A stretch of DNA of 64,000 nucleotides from Humibacillus xanthopallidus (GCF_006716675.1 NZ_VFPM01000001.1:992001-1056000); one strand, 5' to 3'. Positions 33,433 through 41,303 are shown, counted from the first letter of the stretch. The notes: generated by a model from the letters alone, not told the origin. Numbers and translations: made by a program.

Positions 33433-33674
33433 CCGGCGATCCCGAGGGCGCTCTGCACGAGCCCGGCGAGGGCGCCGCGCACGGCATCGGACCGCACCAC
33501 CCCGAGCAGCACGAGGGCGAAGGTGCAGGCCGCCATGATGCCGACGGCGTACTCGGCCGTCGTCATGCCGACCTCGGCCCGTCGCAGGAGGCGACGCCAC
33601 CTGCGACGCGATGCTCCCATCCAGCCGCCACCAAGCGGGTGGGTGAGCCGGAGCGAGATGGTGTGACGTGTCAT
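33429..33674 (-). CDS. DUF4244-type Flp pilin-like protein
   Basis: An 81-residue protein with a basic leader and RRAEVGMTTAEYAVGIMAACTFALVLLGVV. A Gly followed by Met-Thr-Thr-Ala-Glu-Tyr and a hydrophobic helix is the form of Flp-type prepilins, cut after the glycine by a TadV-like peptidase. It should be the pilus subunit or a close relative. No prepilin peptidase gene lies in the window. ATG 33674 gives a leader of about 36 residues. Confidence 0.82.
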   Translation of the reverse strand: MTRHTISLRLTHPLGGGWMGASRRRWRRLLRRAEVGMTTAEYAVGIMAACTFALVLLGVVRSDAVRGALAGLVQSALGIAG

Positions 33675-33750
33675 GTCGAGTTCTCTTTCTTCTCAGTGGC
33701 CCTCGCGTTTCTCGCGAAGGAGGGATCGATGGCAGACAAGGCGCGGCGCG

Positions 33751-34386
33751 TCAGCCAACAAGCAGCTGGCTGCCCAGCGCCACGACCAGCGGCACGACCG
33801 TCGTCAGGCAGAAGGCAGGGAGGAGGACGAGCCCGAGAGGAGCGACGAGACGGACGCCCACCTGCGCGGCAGCCACCTCGAGGCGGTCGAGCTCGGCGCG
33901 GTGCAGGTCATCCGACGCAGCGGTCAGCAGCGGCCCCGGCGGCACACCTCCGGCGTGGGCGAGGGAGACCACGCGCGCAGCCGGCGCCCACGCGGGGCCG
34001 ACGGAGGCCCAGGCCACCGCCTCGGACGCACCCCACTGGAGGGCGGTCGCCACCTGACGCAGGTCAGCGGCCACCGGGTCGGCGCTGGTCTGCGCGACGG
34101 CGGTGAGCACCTGCCACGTCGGCAGGCCGGTGCGGTAGGCGAGAGCGAGCAGGGCCATCGCCGCAGCCACCTCGTCGGCGTCACGCGCACCTGCGTCCCT
34201 CAGGTCGGCGCCCCTCAGGTTGGAGCGCTCCACTTCGGCGTGCTCGTGTTCGGCCTGCTGCAGTTCGGTATCTCCGAAGGTGGCGTCTCTCAGGTCGGCG
34301 CTCCCCACGTCGGTGCCGATCCGGGTCGGCAGCATGAGCACCGCAGCGGCCAGGAGCACGGCAACACCCCACGCCGACCACGTCAC
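33751..34386 (-). CDS. TadC-like type II/IV secretion F-domain protein
   Basis: A 211-residue membrane protein of the T2SSF/TadC family, starting at GTG 34386 and overlapping the tadB stop. One helix is at the N-terminus (about 5-21) and another at the C-terminus (about 185-210). The core ADEVAAAMALLALAYRTGLPTWQVL and LQWGASEAVAWASV is typical. Residues about 29-71 are an unusual insert with pentapeptide-like ADLRD and NLRGADLRDA units. With TadB it forms the inner-membrane platform of the Flp pilus. Confidence 0.8.
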   Translation of the reverse strand: MTWSAWGVAVLLAAAVLMLPTRIGTDVGSADLRDATFGDTELQQAEHEHAEVERSNLRGADLRDAGARDADEVAAAMALLALAYRTGLPTWQVLTAVAQTSADPVAADLRQVATALQWGASEAVAWASVGPAWAPAARVVSLAHAGGVPPGPLLTAASDDLHRAELDRLEVAAAQVGVRLVAPLGLVLLPAFCLTTVVPLVVALGSQLLVG

Positions 34387-35282
34387 GACGCCACCGCCTT
34401 GCGGATCATCCGCCGGCACCACAGTCGCCCGACGACGATGAGAGCCACCCCGAGCACGGCACTGATCGCCCCGATGCGAGACCCCGCGTAGAGCCGTGCC
34501 GGATCGATGCCGCAGGCGATACCGAAGGCCGGCCCGGTGAGGGGCAGCACCGTCAGGACCGTCACCGTGGCCCGCGGGCCTGCGACGGCCACACGGACCT
34601 TGCGCTGCCTGGCTCTGGCCTCTCGGAGCCCGGCCGCGGCCCGCTCGACGGCCACCGCAAGAGGCGCCCCGTGCCGCTCTGACAGTGCCCATGCCGACGC
34701 GACGAAGGAGATCTCCGGTGCTCTCGTGAGCCGTGCCCAGTCGGACCACACGCTCGCGAGGGCACCACCTCGACCGGCTGCTGCAGTGAGCGATCGGGTC
34801 AGGCGTTCGAGCTCGCTGTCGCCTCGCCGCCGTCCCGGCGCCGTGCCCGCGTCGACCCCTGCGCCGGACGTCGCCTCGGCAGCGAGGGCAAGGGCACGCA
34901 CCGGGGGCAGCCCCATCGCGAGCGCCGGAGCCATCGAGTCGAGCAGGACGAGCACTCCGTCGAGGAGGTGCTCACGGTCGCGTCGCAACCGCCACCGGCG
35001 ATAGAGCAGGAGCGGATCCTGTTGCCAGACAGAGACATCGGAGCCCTCAAGAACAGCAGGCGAGCCATGTCCAACGGTCTCGAACTCGGCGAGGAGCGCG
35101 TCCTGCGGCCGCACGCGGCGCGGCCACGTGAGCAGCGCGAGCGCGACGAGCAAGCCGAGCACCAGGGCTGGGGGCCAGACCCCCTCGAGGCGGGACCCAG
35201 CAACGTCGAGGCCACCCCCACCTGCGGACCCCACCTCGGCGAGCACGCTGACGGAGGTCGCCGCCGACTCACGCGTCGGCAT
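34383..35282 (-). CDS. TadB-like type II/IV secretion F-domain protein
   Basis: A 299-residue membrane platform protein. ATG 35282 overlaps the 3' end of tadA. The first helix (about residues 36-57) precedes a basic stretch, the F domain (LLDSMAPALAMGLPPVRALALAAEA; WALSERHGAPLAVAVERAAAGLREARARQRKV) and two C-terminal helices (about 240-285). It works with TadC and the TadA ATPase in pilus assembly. A frame opening further upstream overlaps the repeat-rich tail of tadA and is not favoured. Confidence 0.82.
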   Translation of the reverse strand: MPTRESAATSVSVLAEVGSAGGGGLDVAGSRLEGVWPPALVLGLLVALALLTWPRRVRPQDALLAEFETVGHGSPAVLEGSDVSVWQQDPLLLYRRWRLRRDREHLLDGVLVLLDSMAPALAMGLPPVRALALAAEATSGAGVDAGTAPGRRRGDSELERLTRSLTAAAGRGGALASVWSDWARLTRAPEISFVASAWALSERHGAPLAVAVERAAAGLREARARQRKVRVAVAGPRATVTVLTVLPLTGPAFGIACGIDPARLYAGSRIGAISAVLGVALIVVGRLWCRRMIRKAVAS

Positions 35283-36588
35283 CGAGGCCACCACCCGTGG
35301 GCAACGAGAGCACCGCGGCAACGCACGCACCCGCACCGTCCGCACCGGCACCGTCGGCACCGGCACCGTCCTCACCGGCACCGCCGGCACCGGCACCGTG
35401 GGCACCAGCACCGAGCCCACCAGCACCGAGCCCACCGTCCGCATCGGGTGGGCCGTCGGACAGGCCGAGGCGCGCGCTCAACACGGGCCACGCCGCACCT
35501 GCGACCGGCACCGAACCGCCACCGCCCCAGTCGAGCGCCGGCACGACGACCGGGCCGCCCGGCCGTCGCAGCACGGCCGCGACGGAGCTCAGTCGACGGG
35601 CCGACCCGTCGCGCACGACGTGAAGCACGACGTCGAGGGCAGCCGCGGCCTGGGCCCGCACCGCCTCCGGGCCGAGCCCTGCGAGGGCGCCGAGGGCCTC
35701 GAGCCGGGCCAGCACGTCGGCGGGTGCGTTGGCGTGGATCGTGCCGCAGCCACCCTCGTGGCCGGTGTTGAGGGCGGCGAGCAGCTCGCGCACCTCGGCG
35801 CCGCGGACCTCCCCGACGACGATGCGGTCGGGACGCATGCGCAGTGACTGCCGCACCAGGGTGGTCAGGGTGACCTCGCCGGCGCCCTCGACGTTGGCGG
35901 GTCGGGCCTCGAGTCGCACGACGTGGGGGTGGTCGACGTCGAGCTCACGCACGTCCTCGACGAGGAGCAGCCGATCGGCCCGGTCGGCGCACCCGAGGAG
36001 CGACGCGAGCAACGTCGTCTTGCCCGCGCCGGTGCCGCCGGAGACGAGGAACGCGAGCCGTCGACGCACGAGCGCCTCGAGGATCCCCAGCCACTCCGGC
36101 GGGAACATGCCCCGCTCACCGAGCTCCACGAGAGACGCCTGCTCACGGGACGGCACCCGGATCGTGATGTGCGCGCCGTCCGCGACGAGCGGCGGGAGGA
36201 TGGCGTGCAGGCGGGCGCCCGAGGGCAGCTGGCCGTCGACCCAGGGGCTCGCCTCATCGAGCCTCCTGCCGGCCGCTCCTGCAAGGCGGACGGCCAGGAG
36301 CCGAGCCTCGTCATCGCTCAACCGCTCGCCGGTCCACTCCATGCCGTCACCGCGGTCGATCCACACCCATCCGTCGCCGTTGACGGCCACGTCGGTGACG
36401 TGTGGCTCGGACAGGAAGGGGTCGAGCACCCCGGCGCCGAGGACCCGTGAGGCCATCGACCGCCGCGAGTCGTCGACCCGCCGGGCGCCGAGGGCACCCA
36501 CCTCCTCACGAGCGACGGCCGAGACGACGTCGACGTCCGGGCCGACCCCCTCGCGCACGCGTTGCCAGACGGCCGGGCTGAGGCTCAT
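35269..36588 (-). CDS. TadA/CpaF-type secretion ATPase with a low-complexity tail
   Basis: A 439-residue ATPase of the CpaF/TadA (VirB11-like) family that drives Flp pilus assembly. Motifs are Walker A GGTGAGKTT (184-192), the Asp box LLVEDVRELDV, Walker B MRPDRIVVGEVRG and the His box ALNTGHEGGCGTIHA. The catalytic part ends near residue 345. The remaining residues include a Gly/Ala/Asp repeat (GAGADGAGADGAG) coded by degenerate CACCGG-type repeats at about 35325-35440. ATG 36588 overlaps the tadZ stop (ATGA). The tail is not needed for ATPase function and probably varies between strains. Confidence 0.9.
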   Translation of the reverse strand: MSLSPAVWQRVREGVGPDVDVVSAVAREEVGALGARRVDDSRRSMASRVLGAGVLDPFLSEPHVTDVAVNGDGWVWIDRGDGMEWTGERLSDDEARLLAVRLAGAAGRRLDEASPWVDGQLPSGARLHAILPPLVADGAHITIRVPSREQASLVELGERGMFPPEWLGILEALVRRRLAFLVSGGTGAGKTTLLASLLGCADRADRLLLVEDVRELDVDHPHVVRLEARPANVEGAGEVTLTTLVRQSLRMRPDRIVVGEVRGAEVRELLAALNTGHEGGCGTIHANAPADVLARLEALGALAGLGPEAVRAQAAAALDVVLHVVRDGSARRLSSVAAVLRRPGGPVVVPALDWGGGGSVPVAGAAWPVLSARLGLSDGPPDADGGLGAGGLGAGAHGAGAGGAGEDGAGADGAGADGAGACVAAVLSLPTGGGLDADA

Positions 36589-37487
36589 GCCGCATCCAGC
36601 TGGGACACGAGGCGCAGCAGCAGCCGGTCCGCCATCTCCACGACCGAGCCACGCGCCCGAGCACCCGGCGGACGCCCGGCCGACAGGTCGGCGCGCACGT
36701 GCCGGTCATCAGCGACGGCCCCGACGACAGGCACGTCGAGGTGGTCCATGAGCAGGTCGTGGAGCTGCTCGTCCACGCGCCCACCACGCAGCACCACCCA
36801 CGGCTCGAGGGGCGGCACGCGCGGCCCCGCGCTCGCGCTGCTGGGTCTCAGCCGCACACGGTCGAGCGCGAGGCGCACCAGCGGCACCGCGGCGGCTGCC
36901 GAGGCGACCTGGGCCACGTCCGTGCCGACCGTGAGCACCACGACATCGACCTCGTCGGCCATCGCCTCGAGCACCCGCTCGTCGCGCGGGCAGTCGAGCA
37001 CAACGATGTCGGCGGCCTCACGCAGCCCCGCAACGACATCACAGGCCCGCTCGAGCCACTCCCCCACCTCCTCGAGCCGGTATGCCGCCTGGCCCGGCCC
37101 CAGCACCCCGTCCGGTTCCAGCGCTCTGCCCGGTTCCAGCGCTCTGCCCGGCTCTCGCACCCCGCCCACCTGGCCGAAGCCGCCCGCCCCAGCATCCACC
37201 GCAGCGTCCGCCGCACCGAAGGTGAGCGCCGAGGCTCCGCGGACCGTCGGCAGCTGCCGGATCAGGCGGCGCCCGTCGACGACGCCGCACACCTCAGCCA
37301 GGTCGGGCCAGCGCCACCCCTCCTCCTGCTCCAGGCCGAGCACGACGTCGAGGCGTCCCGAGAGCCGGTCGAGGTCGACCGCGACCGTCGACCGGCCGGC
37401 GGCTGCCGCTCGCACGGCCACGGCCGCCGCGAGGGTCGTGGACCCGGTCCCACCGGTGGCCGGCACGAAGGCGATGACGTTTCCCAT
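36585..37487 (-). CDS. Ssd/TadZ/CpaE-like MinD-family protein
   Basis: A 300-residue protein of the MinD/ParA superfamily, in actinobacteria called Ssd, which positions tad pilus machines or affects septum placement. The N-terminal VIAFVPATGGTGSTT has the deviant P-loop, with Ser in place of the usual catalytic Lys-Thr pair, so ATP hydrolysis may be lost. AVDLDRLSGRLDVVLGLE and VVLDCPRDERV follow. An 18-bp duplication at about 37116-37155 codes for GRALEP twice in a linker. ATG 37487 is chosen; ATG 37529 would add 14 residues. It is the first gene of the tad operon. Confidence 0.82.
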   Translation of the reverse strand: MGNVIAFVPATGGTGSTTLAAAVAVRAAAAGRSTVAVDLDRLSGRLDVVLGLEQEEGWRWPDLAEVCGVVDGRRLIRQLPTVRGASALTFGAADAAVDAGAGGFGQVGGVREPGRALEPGRALEPDGVLGPGQAAYRLEEVGEWLERACDVVAGLREAADIVVLDCPRDERVLEAMADEVDVVVLTVGTDVAQVASAAAAVPLVRLALDRVRLRPSSASAGPRVPPLEPWVVLRGGRVDEQLHDLLMDHLDVPVVGAVADDRHVRADLSAGRPPGARARGSVVEMADRLLLRLVSQLDAA

Positions 37488-38144
37488 GCGTCCACCGTCG
37501 CCCAGCAGCGCGGCCCCGCCCAGCGGCATACGGGCCTCGGTGGACAACCCCGCCCGGGCCTCGGGGAGGTGTGGACAGCCACCGGCCGCCGGGATGGCGG
37601 TGGCCTCCGTCAGGGGGGGAGACGGAGGCCACCTCACGATCCTGGCGCCGGGGGGAGGTGCCATTCACGTGGCGCTCGACCCCGGAGGGGAGCGCGCTTT
37701 CAATCCTTGACCCCTCGAACCGGGAATGCAAACCGACATGTCCGACGGAGGATGGTTCGACACTGATTGTCAGTTGTGCCGACCACACGGGACGGGCGAG
37801 AACGCGTGTGCGTCGCACACCCGCGAGCGCACACGATGAAGGCCCGCAGGACGCTGTCCTGCGGGCCTCCAAGAGAAGGAGCGAGCTACCAAGCGTGCAT
37901 TCTCGATGTGTCGCCCCGGGTTTCGTGCCCGGGGGTGGACTGTTCCAAGTGAACTGCTCTCGCGTGGGTACTCGGTGCCTTCTCGGGACTTCTGCCTTAC
38001 TGGGATCCGTCCCTACGCCTCTCGGCGATGTGGCTCCTGACTCCGTTCTACAGCACGCGCTCGGCGTGGCGACAGACCCTGCCGCCCCTCTGTGGGCAGA
38101 AAGTGTCCACCATGGTGGACACCCCACCCAGCCTCGCGCTCGCG
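37488..38144. other. Gene-free 657 bp with a strong hairpin
   Basis: No reliable gene is found on either strand. The region is less GC-rich than its surroundings and holds a perfect 13-bp stem with a 3-nt loop (37840-37868), a second hairpin CCCCGGG-N7-CCCGGGG around 37911-37933 and an 11-nt match to the dispersed repeat at about 37947. A 37-codon frame starting at 37836 (MKARRTLSCG...) spans the hairpins but lacks a ribosome-binding site. It must include the tad operon promoter and possibly a structured RNA. Confidence 0.5.
37840..37868. terminator. 13-bp perfect hairpin, terminator or RNA structure
   Basis: Arms AGGCCCGCAGGAC and GTCCTGCGGGCCT with loop GCT. It could end transcripts from the Fic gene on the minus strand, about 275 bp past its stop, or belong to a plus-strand RNA. 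No T-run on either side. Confidence 0.5.
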
Positions 38145-39041
38145 TCAGACGAGCCGGCCGGCCCGGACGGCGTCGCTGATCCGCCCCCCCTCCGCGACAC
38201 CGCGCACGAGTGCCTCGCCGGCCTGTGTGAGCCACAGCCCCACCCCCTGCGCGGTCCCCGTCCCGTATGCCGTGAGCGCCCCGAGGTAGGCAGGCCCGCC
38301 GTTCGCGACGTGGCCGGCTTCAGGCACGGACACCCCGGTCGGGTCGAGCCCGAGGGCCTGCACGAGGGCGCGCTCCATGGCCCTGGCGACCAGGCCGTTG
38401 CCGTGGACGAAGGGACGGACCGACACGATCTCGGCGTGCACGATCGACGAGATCACTGCGGCGGGAACGCGATTCGCCGCAGACGCCCCGGCAAGGACGA
38501 GCTCCGACAGCGCTGCGAGCCGGCTCGAGACGACGGCGGGCGCCGGAGCCGGCCCGAGGTCGACGAACTCGTCGCACGTCTCTTCCCCCACCCGCGGACG
38601 CCCGAGCGTGTCGGCGCTGACGCCACCCACGACGTCCCCCATGAGCGGTGCGCCCGCCGCGACATGGAGGCGAGCGAGCGCCTGGAGCGGCGCCGTGCGC
38701 ACGAGCGCGACGACCCGCTCCGTCTCGGCGGTGGCGGCGACGGCTCCCTTGAGCGTGGCGATGCCCGGGTCGAGCTCGTCCGGCCACGGGCGGGTTCCGC
38801 TCATCAGCTCGCGCACCAGCTCCACGGGCAGGTCGGCGCCATCGAGCGCAGCACTCGCCCGCGCGCCGCGCACCCGTGACTCCGCGGCCGCCTCCGGGAT
38901 CCGGCGGCGCAGCGCCTCGTGGAAGCGCAGCCGGGTGCCCGCCTCACGGGCTCGCTCGGCCACCTCGGCCACCCCGGGCAGGTCGGTGAGCGCGGACAGC
39001 TGCTGGAGCAGGGCGGACTGGCTGGGCGTCGCATCGGGCAC
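38145..39041 (-). CDS. Fic-family protein with a degenerate active site
   Basis: A 298-residue protein with the Fic fold. The usual HPFxDGNGRxxR loop reads VRPFVHGNGLVAR (208-220): the catalytic histidine is Arg, the metal-binding Asp/Glu is His and the first phosphate-binding Arg is Leu. AMP transfer by the standard mechanism is therefore doubtful. An N-terminal SAALDG (63-68) resembles the (S/T)xxxEG inhibitory motif of class II Fic proteins. GTG 39041 is supported by TATCGT 6 nt upstream, which also gives a leaderless start. It lies behind the divergent promoter with the gene at 39094. No toxin-antitoxin partner is seen. Confidence 0.75.
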   Translation of the reverse strand: MPDATPSQSALLQQLSALTDLPGVAEVAERAREAGTRLRFHEALRRRIPEAAAESRVRGARASAALDGADLPVELVRELMSGTRPWPDELDPGIATLKGAVAATAETERVVALVRTAPLQALARLHVAAGAPLMGDVVGGVSADTLGRPRVGEETCDEFVDLGPAPAPAVVSSRLAALSELVLAGASAANRVPAAVISSIVHAEIVSVRPFVHGNGLVARAMERALVQALGLDPTGVSVPEAGHVANGGPAYLGALTAYGTGTAQGVGLWLTQAGEALVRGVAEGGRISDAVRAGRLV

Positions 39042-39047
39042 CGAACC

Positions 39048-39053
39048 ACGATA
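39048..39053 (-). promoter_or_regulatory. -10 hexamer of the Fic gene (leaderless)
   Basis: TATCGT on the minus strand, exactly 6 nt before GTG 39041, with no ribosome-binding site. It supports that start. Confidence 0.5.
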
Positions 39054-39081
39054 GGTGCGCCCGCGAGCGCTCTCGGCCTGC

Positions 39082-39087
39082 GACGAT
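39082..39087 (+). promoter_or_regulatory. -10-like hexamer of the gene at 39094 (leaderless)
   Basis: GACGAT, 6 nt before GTG 39094, with no ribosome-binding site. It forms a divergent pair with the Fic promoter; the two hexamers are 28 bp apart. Confidence 0.4.
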
Positions 39088-39093
39088 GAGACC

Positions 39094-40023
39094 GTGGCCA
39101 CTTCGGAGGTGCTCGACTGGCTGCTCGCCGGTGACGTGGCCGCCGCCTACCTCGCGACGCGTGACCTGCTGGGCCGCGACGATGCCGACCTCCAGCGCCG
39201 CATCGCCACGGAGGGGGTGGGCGCGGCCCTCCTCGCCGCTCGTGGTCCGAACGGGCACTGGGGGCGGGGCTTCTACCAGCCGAAGTGGACCTCGAGCCAC
39301 TACACCCTGCTGCACCTCAAGGAGATCGGGCTCTCCCCCACCCATCCTGGCGCCCGCGACACGGTGCGGCTCATCCTCGACACCGAGAAGCACCGCGACG
39401 GCGGGGTGGGCCCGGCTGCATCACCGACGCCGAGCGACGCCTGCGTCAACGGCATGGCCCTCGGTTATGCGAGCTGGTTCGGCGCGCCGGAGGATCGGCT
39501 GCGGTCGATCGTGGACTTCCTGCTGACCGAGCGGGTCGTCGACGGCGGGTTCAACTGCCGGCACAATCGCCCCCGCACCCACGTGACGCACTCGTCGATG
39601 CACACGACCGTCTGCGTGATGGAGGGCATGACGACCTACCTGCGCTCGAACAGGCGATACCGCCGCACCGAGCTCGAGGAGGCGGTCGCATCGTCGGCGG
39701 AGTTCCTGCTCCGGCACCGGATGCTTCGCAGCGAGCGCACCGGTCAGGTCATCAGCCCGGAGTTCACCCGCCTGCACTTCCCCGCGCGGTGGCACTACGA
39801 CGTGCTCCGCGGGATGGACTGCCTTGCTGCTGGTGGTACTCCACGCGACCACCGGATGGACGAGGCGCTCGCGCTGATCCGCCGCAGGCAGCGCCCGGAC
39901 GGCCGCTGGAGCGCCAACCGCTCCTACCCCGGGGTCACCTACGTCCCCGGTGAGCGTCCGGGCGAGCCGAGCCCGTGGCTCACGGTGATCGCCGAGCGCG
40001 TGCTCCTCGCGTATCCTCGGTGA
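39094..40023 (+). CDS. Terpenoid-cyclase/prenyltransferase-fold-like protein of unknown function
   Basis: A 309-residue soluble protein with repeated helical hairpins and QW-like or GxxxP-type segments (RGPNGHWGRGFYQPKWTSSH; DTEKHRDGGVGP; RVVDGGFNCRHNR; RRQRPDGRWSANRSY). This is the pattern of an alpha/alpha barrel such as squalene cyclase or protein prenyltransferase beta subunits. I see no DXDD cyclase motif, so a cyclase reaction is not claimed. HNRPRTHVTHSSMHTT is His-rich and might bind metal. It is divergent from the Fic gene, and its stop is 1 bp before the trp leader. Confidence 0.55.
   Translation: MATSEVLDWLLAGDVAAAYLATRDLLGRDDADLQRRIATEGVGAALLAARGPNGHWGRGFYQPKWTSSHYTLLHLKEIGLSPTHPGARDTVRLILDTEKHRDGGVGPAASPTPSDACVNGMALGYASWFGAPEDRLRSIVDFLLTERVVDGGFNCRHNRPRTHVTHSSMHTTVCVMEGMTTYLRSNRRYRRTELEEAVASSAEFLLRHRMLRSERTGQVISPEFTRLHFPARWHYDVLRGMDCLAAGGTPRDHRMDEALALIRRRQRPDGRWSANRSYPGVTYVPGERPGEPSPWLTVIAERVLLAYPR
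40012..40017 (+). promoter_or_regulatory. -10 hexamer of the trpL-trpS transcript
   Basis: TATCCT inside the end of the previous gene, 7 nt before the leader ATG 40025. The leader peptide would be translated from a leaderless mRNA. No good -35 is visible. Confidence 0.45.
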
Positions 40024-40024
40024 C

Positions 40025-40072
40025 ATGAGTTCGAGCGTCGCGCCGACCCGCGCGTGGTGGCTGCCCAGCTGA
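40025..40072 (+). CDS. trpL: Trp leader peptide (15 codons) of trpS
   Basis: ATG 40025 opens a 15-residue peptide, MSSSVAPTRAWWLPS, with two adjacent tryptophan codons near its end, followed by TGA 40070-40072. Adjacent Trp codons in a tiny open frame directly before a terminator hairpin and trpS are the hallmark of ribosome-mediated attenuation. When charged tRNA-Trp is scarce the ribosome stalls at the Trp codons and allows the antiterminator to form. The peptide itself has no expected function. It is far too short for automatic gene calling. Confidence 0.8.
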   Translation: MSSSVAPTRAWWLPS

Positions 40073-40118
40073 GGCGGCCATCTCGACGAACCCATCTCGA
40101 GCCGCCCACGGGCGGCTC
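40073..40118 (+). terminator. trpS attenuator: antiterminator and terminator hairpins
   Basis: GGCGGC (40073-40078) can pair with GCCGCC (40101-40106), or GAGCCGCC (40099-40106) can pair with GGCGGCTC (40111-40118) over a CACG loop, followed by TT. The two pairings exclude each other, as required of an antiterminator and a terminator. The first arm begins directly after the leader stop codon. Confidence 0.75.
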
Positions 40119-40172
40119 TTCGCATGTGCGGCGACGGTCTCTCCCGTGGGCACCACCCACCAGGAGAGCAGC

Positions 40173-41303
40173 ATGACCACCACGACCAAACCTTCCGTTC
40201 GCAACGCATCCGTCGATGACCTCGTCGCAACAGGCGAGAGCGCGACGTATGCCGCCGCCCTCGACCGGAGCCGCGTGCTCGACGCCCTCATCGACGAGCA
40301 GGCCGCCGCCGACCCCACCCGCTTCCGCATGCTCACGGGTGACCGTCCGACGGGCCCGCTGCACATCGGGCACTACCTCGCCAGCCTGCGCAACCGAGTC
40401 CGGCTGCAGGACAAGGGAGTCGAGACCTTCGTCGTCATCGCCGACTACCAGGTCATCACCGACCGCGACTCCGTCGGCGAGATCGGCGCGAACGTGCAGG
40501 GCCTCGTGCTCGACTACCTCGCCGCAGGGCTCGACCCCGAACGCTCGACGATCTTCACGCACAGCGCGGTCCCGGCCCTGAACCAGCTGATGCTGCCCTT
40601 CCTCTCCCTCGTCACCGATGCCGAGCTGCGCCGCAACCCGACGGTCAAGGACGAGCTCGCGCTCTCGAGCGAGCGCCCGCTCTCCGGACTGCTGCTCACC
40701 TATCCCGTGCACCAGGCGGCCGACATCCTCTTCTGCCACAGCCGCATCGTGCCCGTCGGCCGCGACCAGCTACCCCACCTCGAGCAGACCCGCTCCATCG
40801 CGCGCCGCTTCAACAGCCGGTATGCCGCCGGGCACAGCGTGTTCCCCGAGCCCGAGGCCCTGCTCAGCGACGTTCCCCTCCTGCTCGGGACCGACGGCAC
40901 GAAGATGTCCAAGAGCAAGGGCAACGTCATCAACCTGCGCGACAGCGCCGATGAGACCGCCGCGCGAATCCGTCTGGCCCGCACCGACTCCGAGCGGCGC
41001 ATCACGTTCGAGCCCGATCGCCGTCCGGAGGTCGCCAACCTCCTCACGATCGCCGCGCTCTTCCTCGAGCGCTCCCCCGAGGCGGTCGCGGACGAGATCG
41101 GCGACGGTGGCGCGCGGGCCCTCAAGCAGGTCGTCACCGAGGCCGTCAACCACTCCCTCGCCGGGCACCGGGCCCGCCGGGCAGACTTCGCCCGCGACCC
41201 GGCATACGTGACCTCGGTGCTACACGAGGGCAACGCCCGCGCCAACGAGGTCGCCGAGCGGTCGCTCGCCACGGTGCGTGCGGTGATGGGGATGAGCTAC
41301 TGA
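40173..41303 (+). CDS. trpS: Tryptophanyl-tRNA synthetase
   Basis: A 376-residue class I aminoacyl-tRNA synthetase that charges tRNA-Trp. The HIGH motif is GPLHIGHYLASL (about residue 58) and the KMSKS loop is GTDGTKMSKSKGNV (about 246). VHQAADILF and VPVGRDQLPHLEQTR are typical of TrpRS. ATG 40173 has AGGAG 6 nt before it. Expression should rise when tRNA-Trp is uncharged, through the leader attenuator upstream. It may be one of two trpS genes, since attenuated trpS copies are often second copies in actinobacteria, but the window cannot show that. Confidence 0.94.
   Translation: MTTTTKPSVRNASVDDLVATGESATYAAALDRSRVLDALIDEQAAADPTRFRMLTGDRPTGPLHIGHYLASLRNRVRLQDKGVETFVVIADYQVITDRDSVGEIGANVQGLVLDYLAAGLDPERSTIFTHSAVPALNQLMLPFLSLVTDAELRRNPTVKDELALSSERPLSGLLLTYPVHQAADILFCHSRIVPVGRDQLPHLEQTRSIARRFNSRYAAGHSVFPEPEALLSDVPLLLGTDGTKMSKSKGNVINLRDSADETAARIRLARTDSERRITFEPDRRPEVANLLTIAALFLERSPEAVADEIGDGGARALKQVVTEAVNHSLAGHRARRADFARDPAYVTSVLHEGNARANEVAERSLATVRAVMGMSY

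Noticed and set aside
33429..37487. A complete pilus system
   Set aside because: No prepilin peptidase or outer components are in the window, so only part of the machine can be claimed.
37836..37949. 37-codon Cys-containing frame over the hairpin
   Set aside because: It has no ribosome-binding site or leaderless -10, and the sequence is explained by hairpin arms.
38145..39041. Fic toxin-antitoxin module
   Set aside because: No small antitoxin gene adjoins it and the catalytic loop is degenerate.
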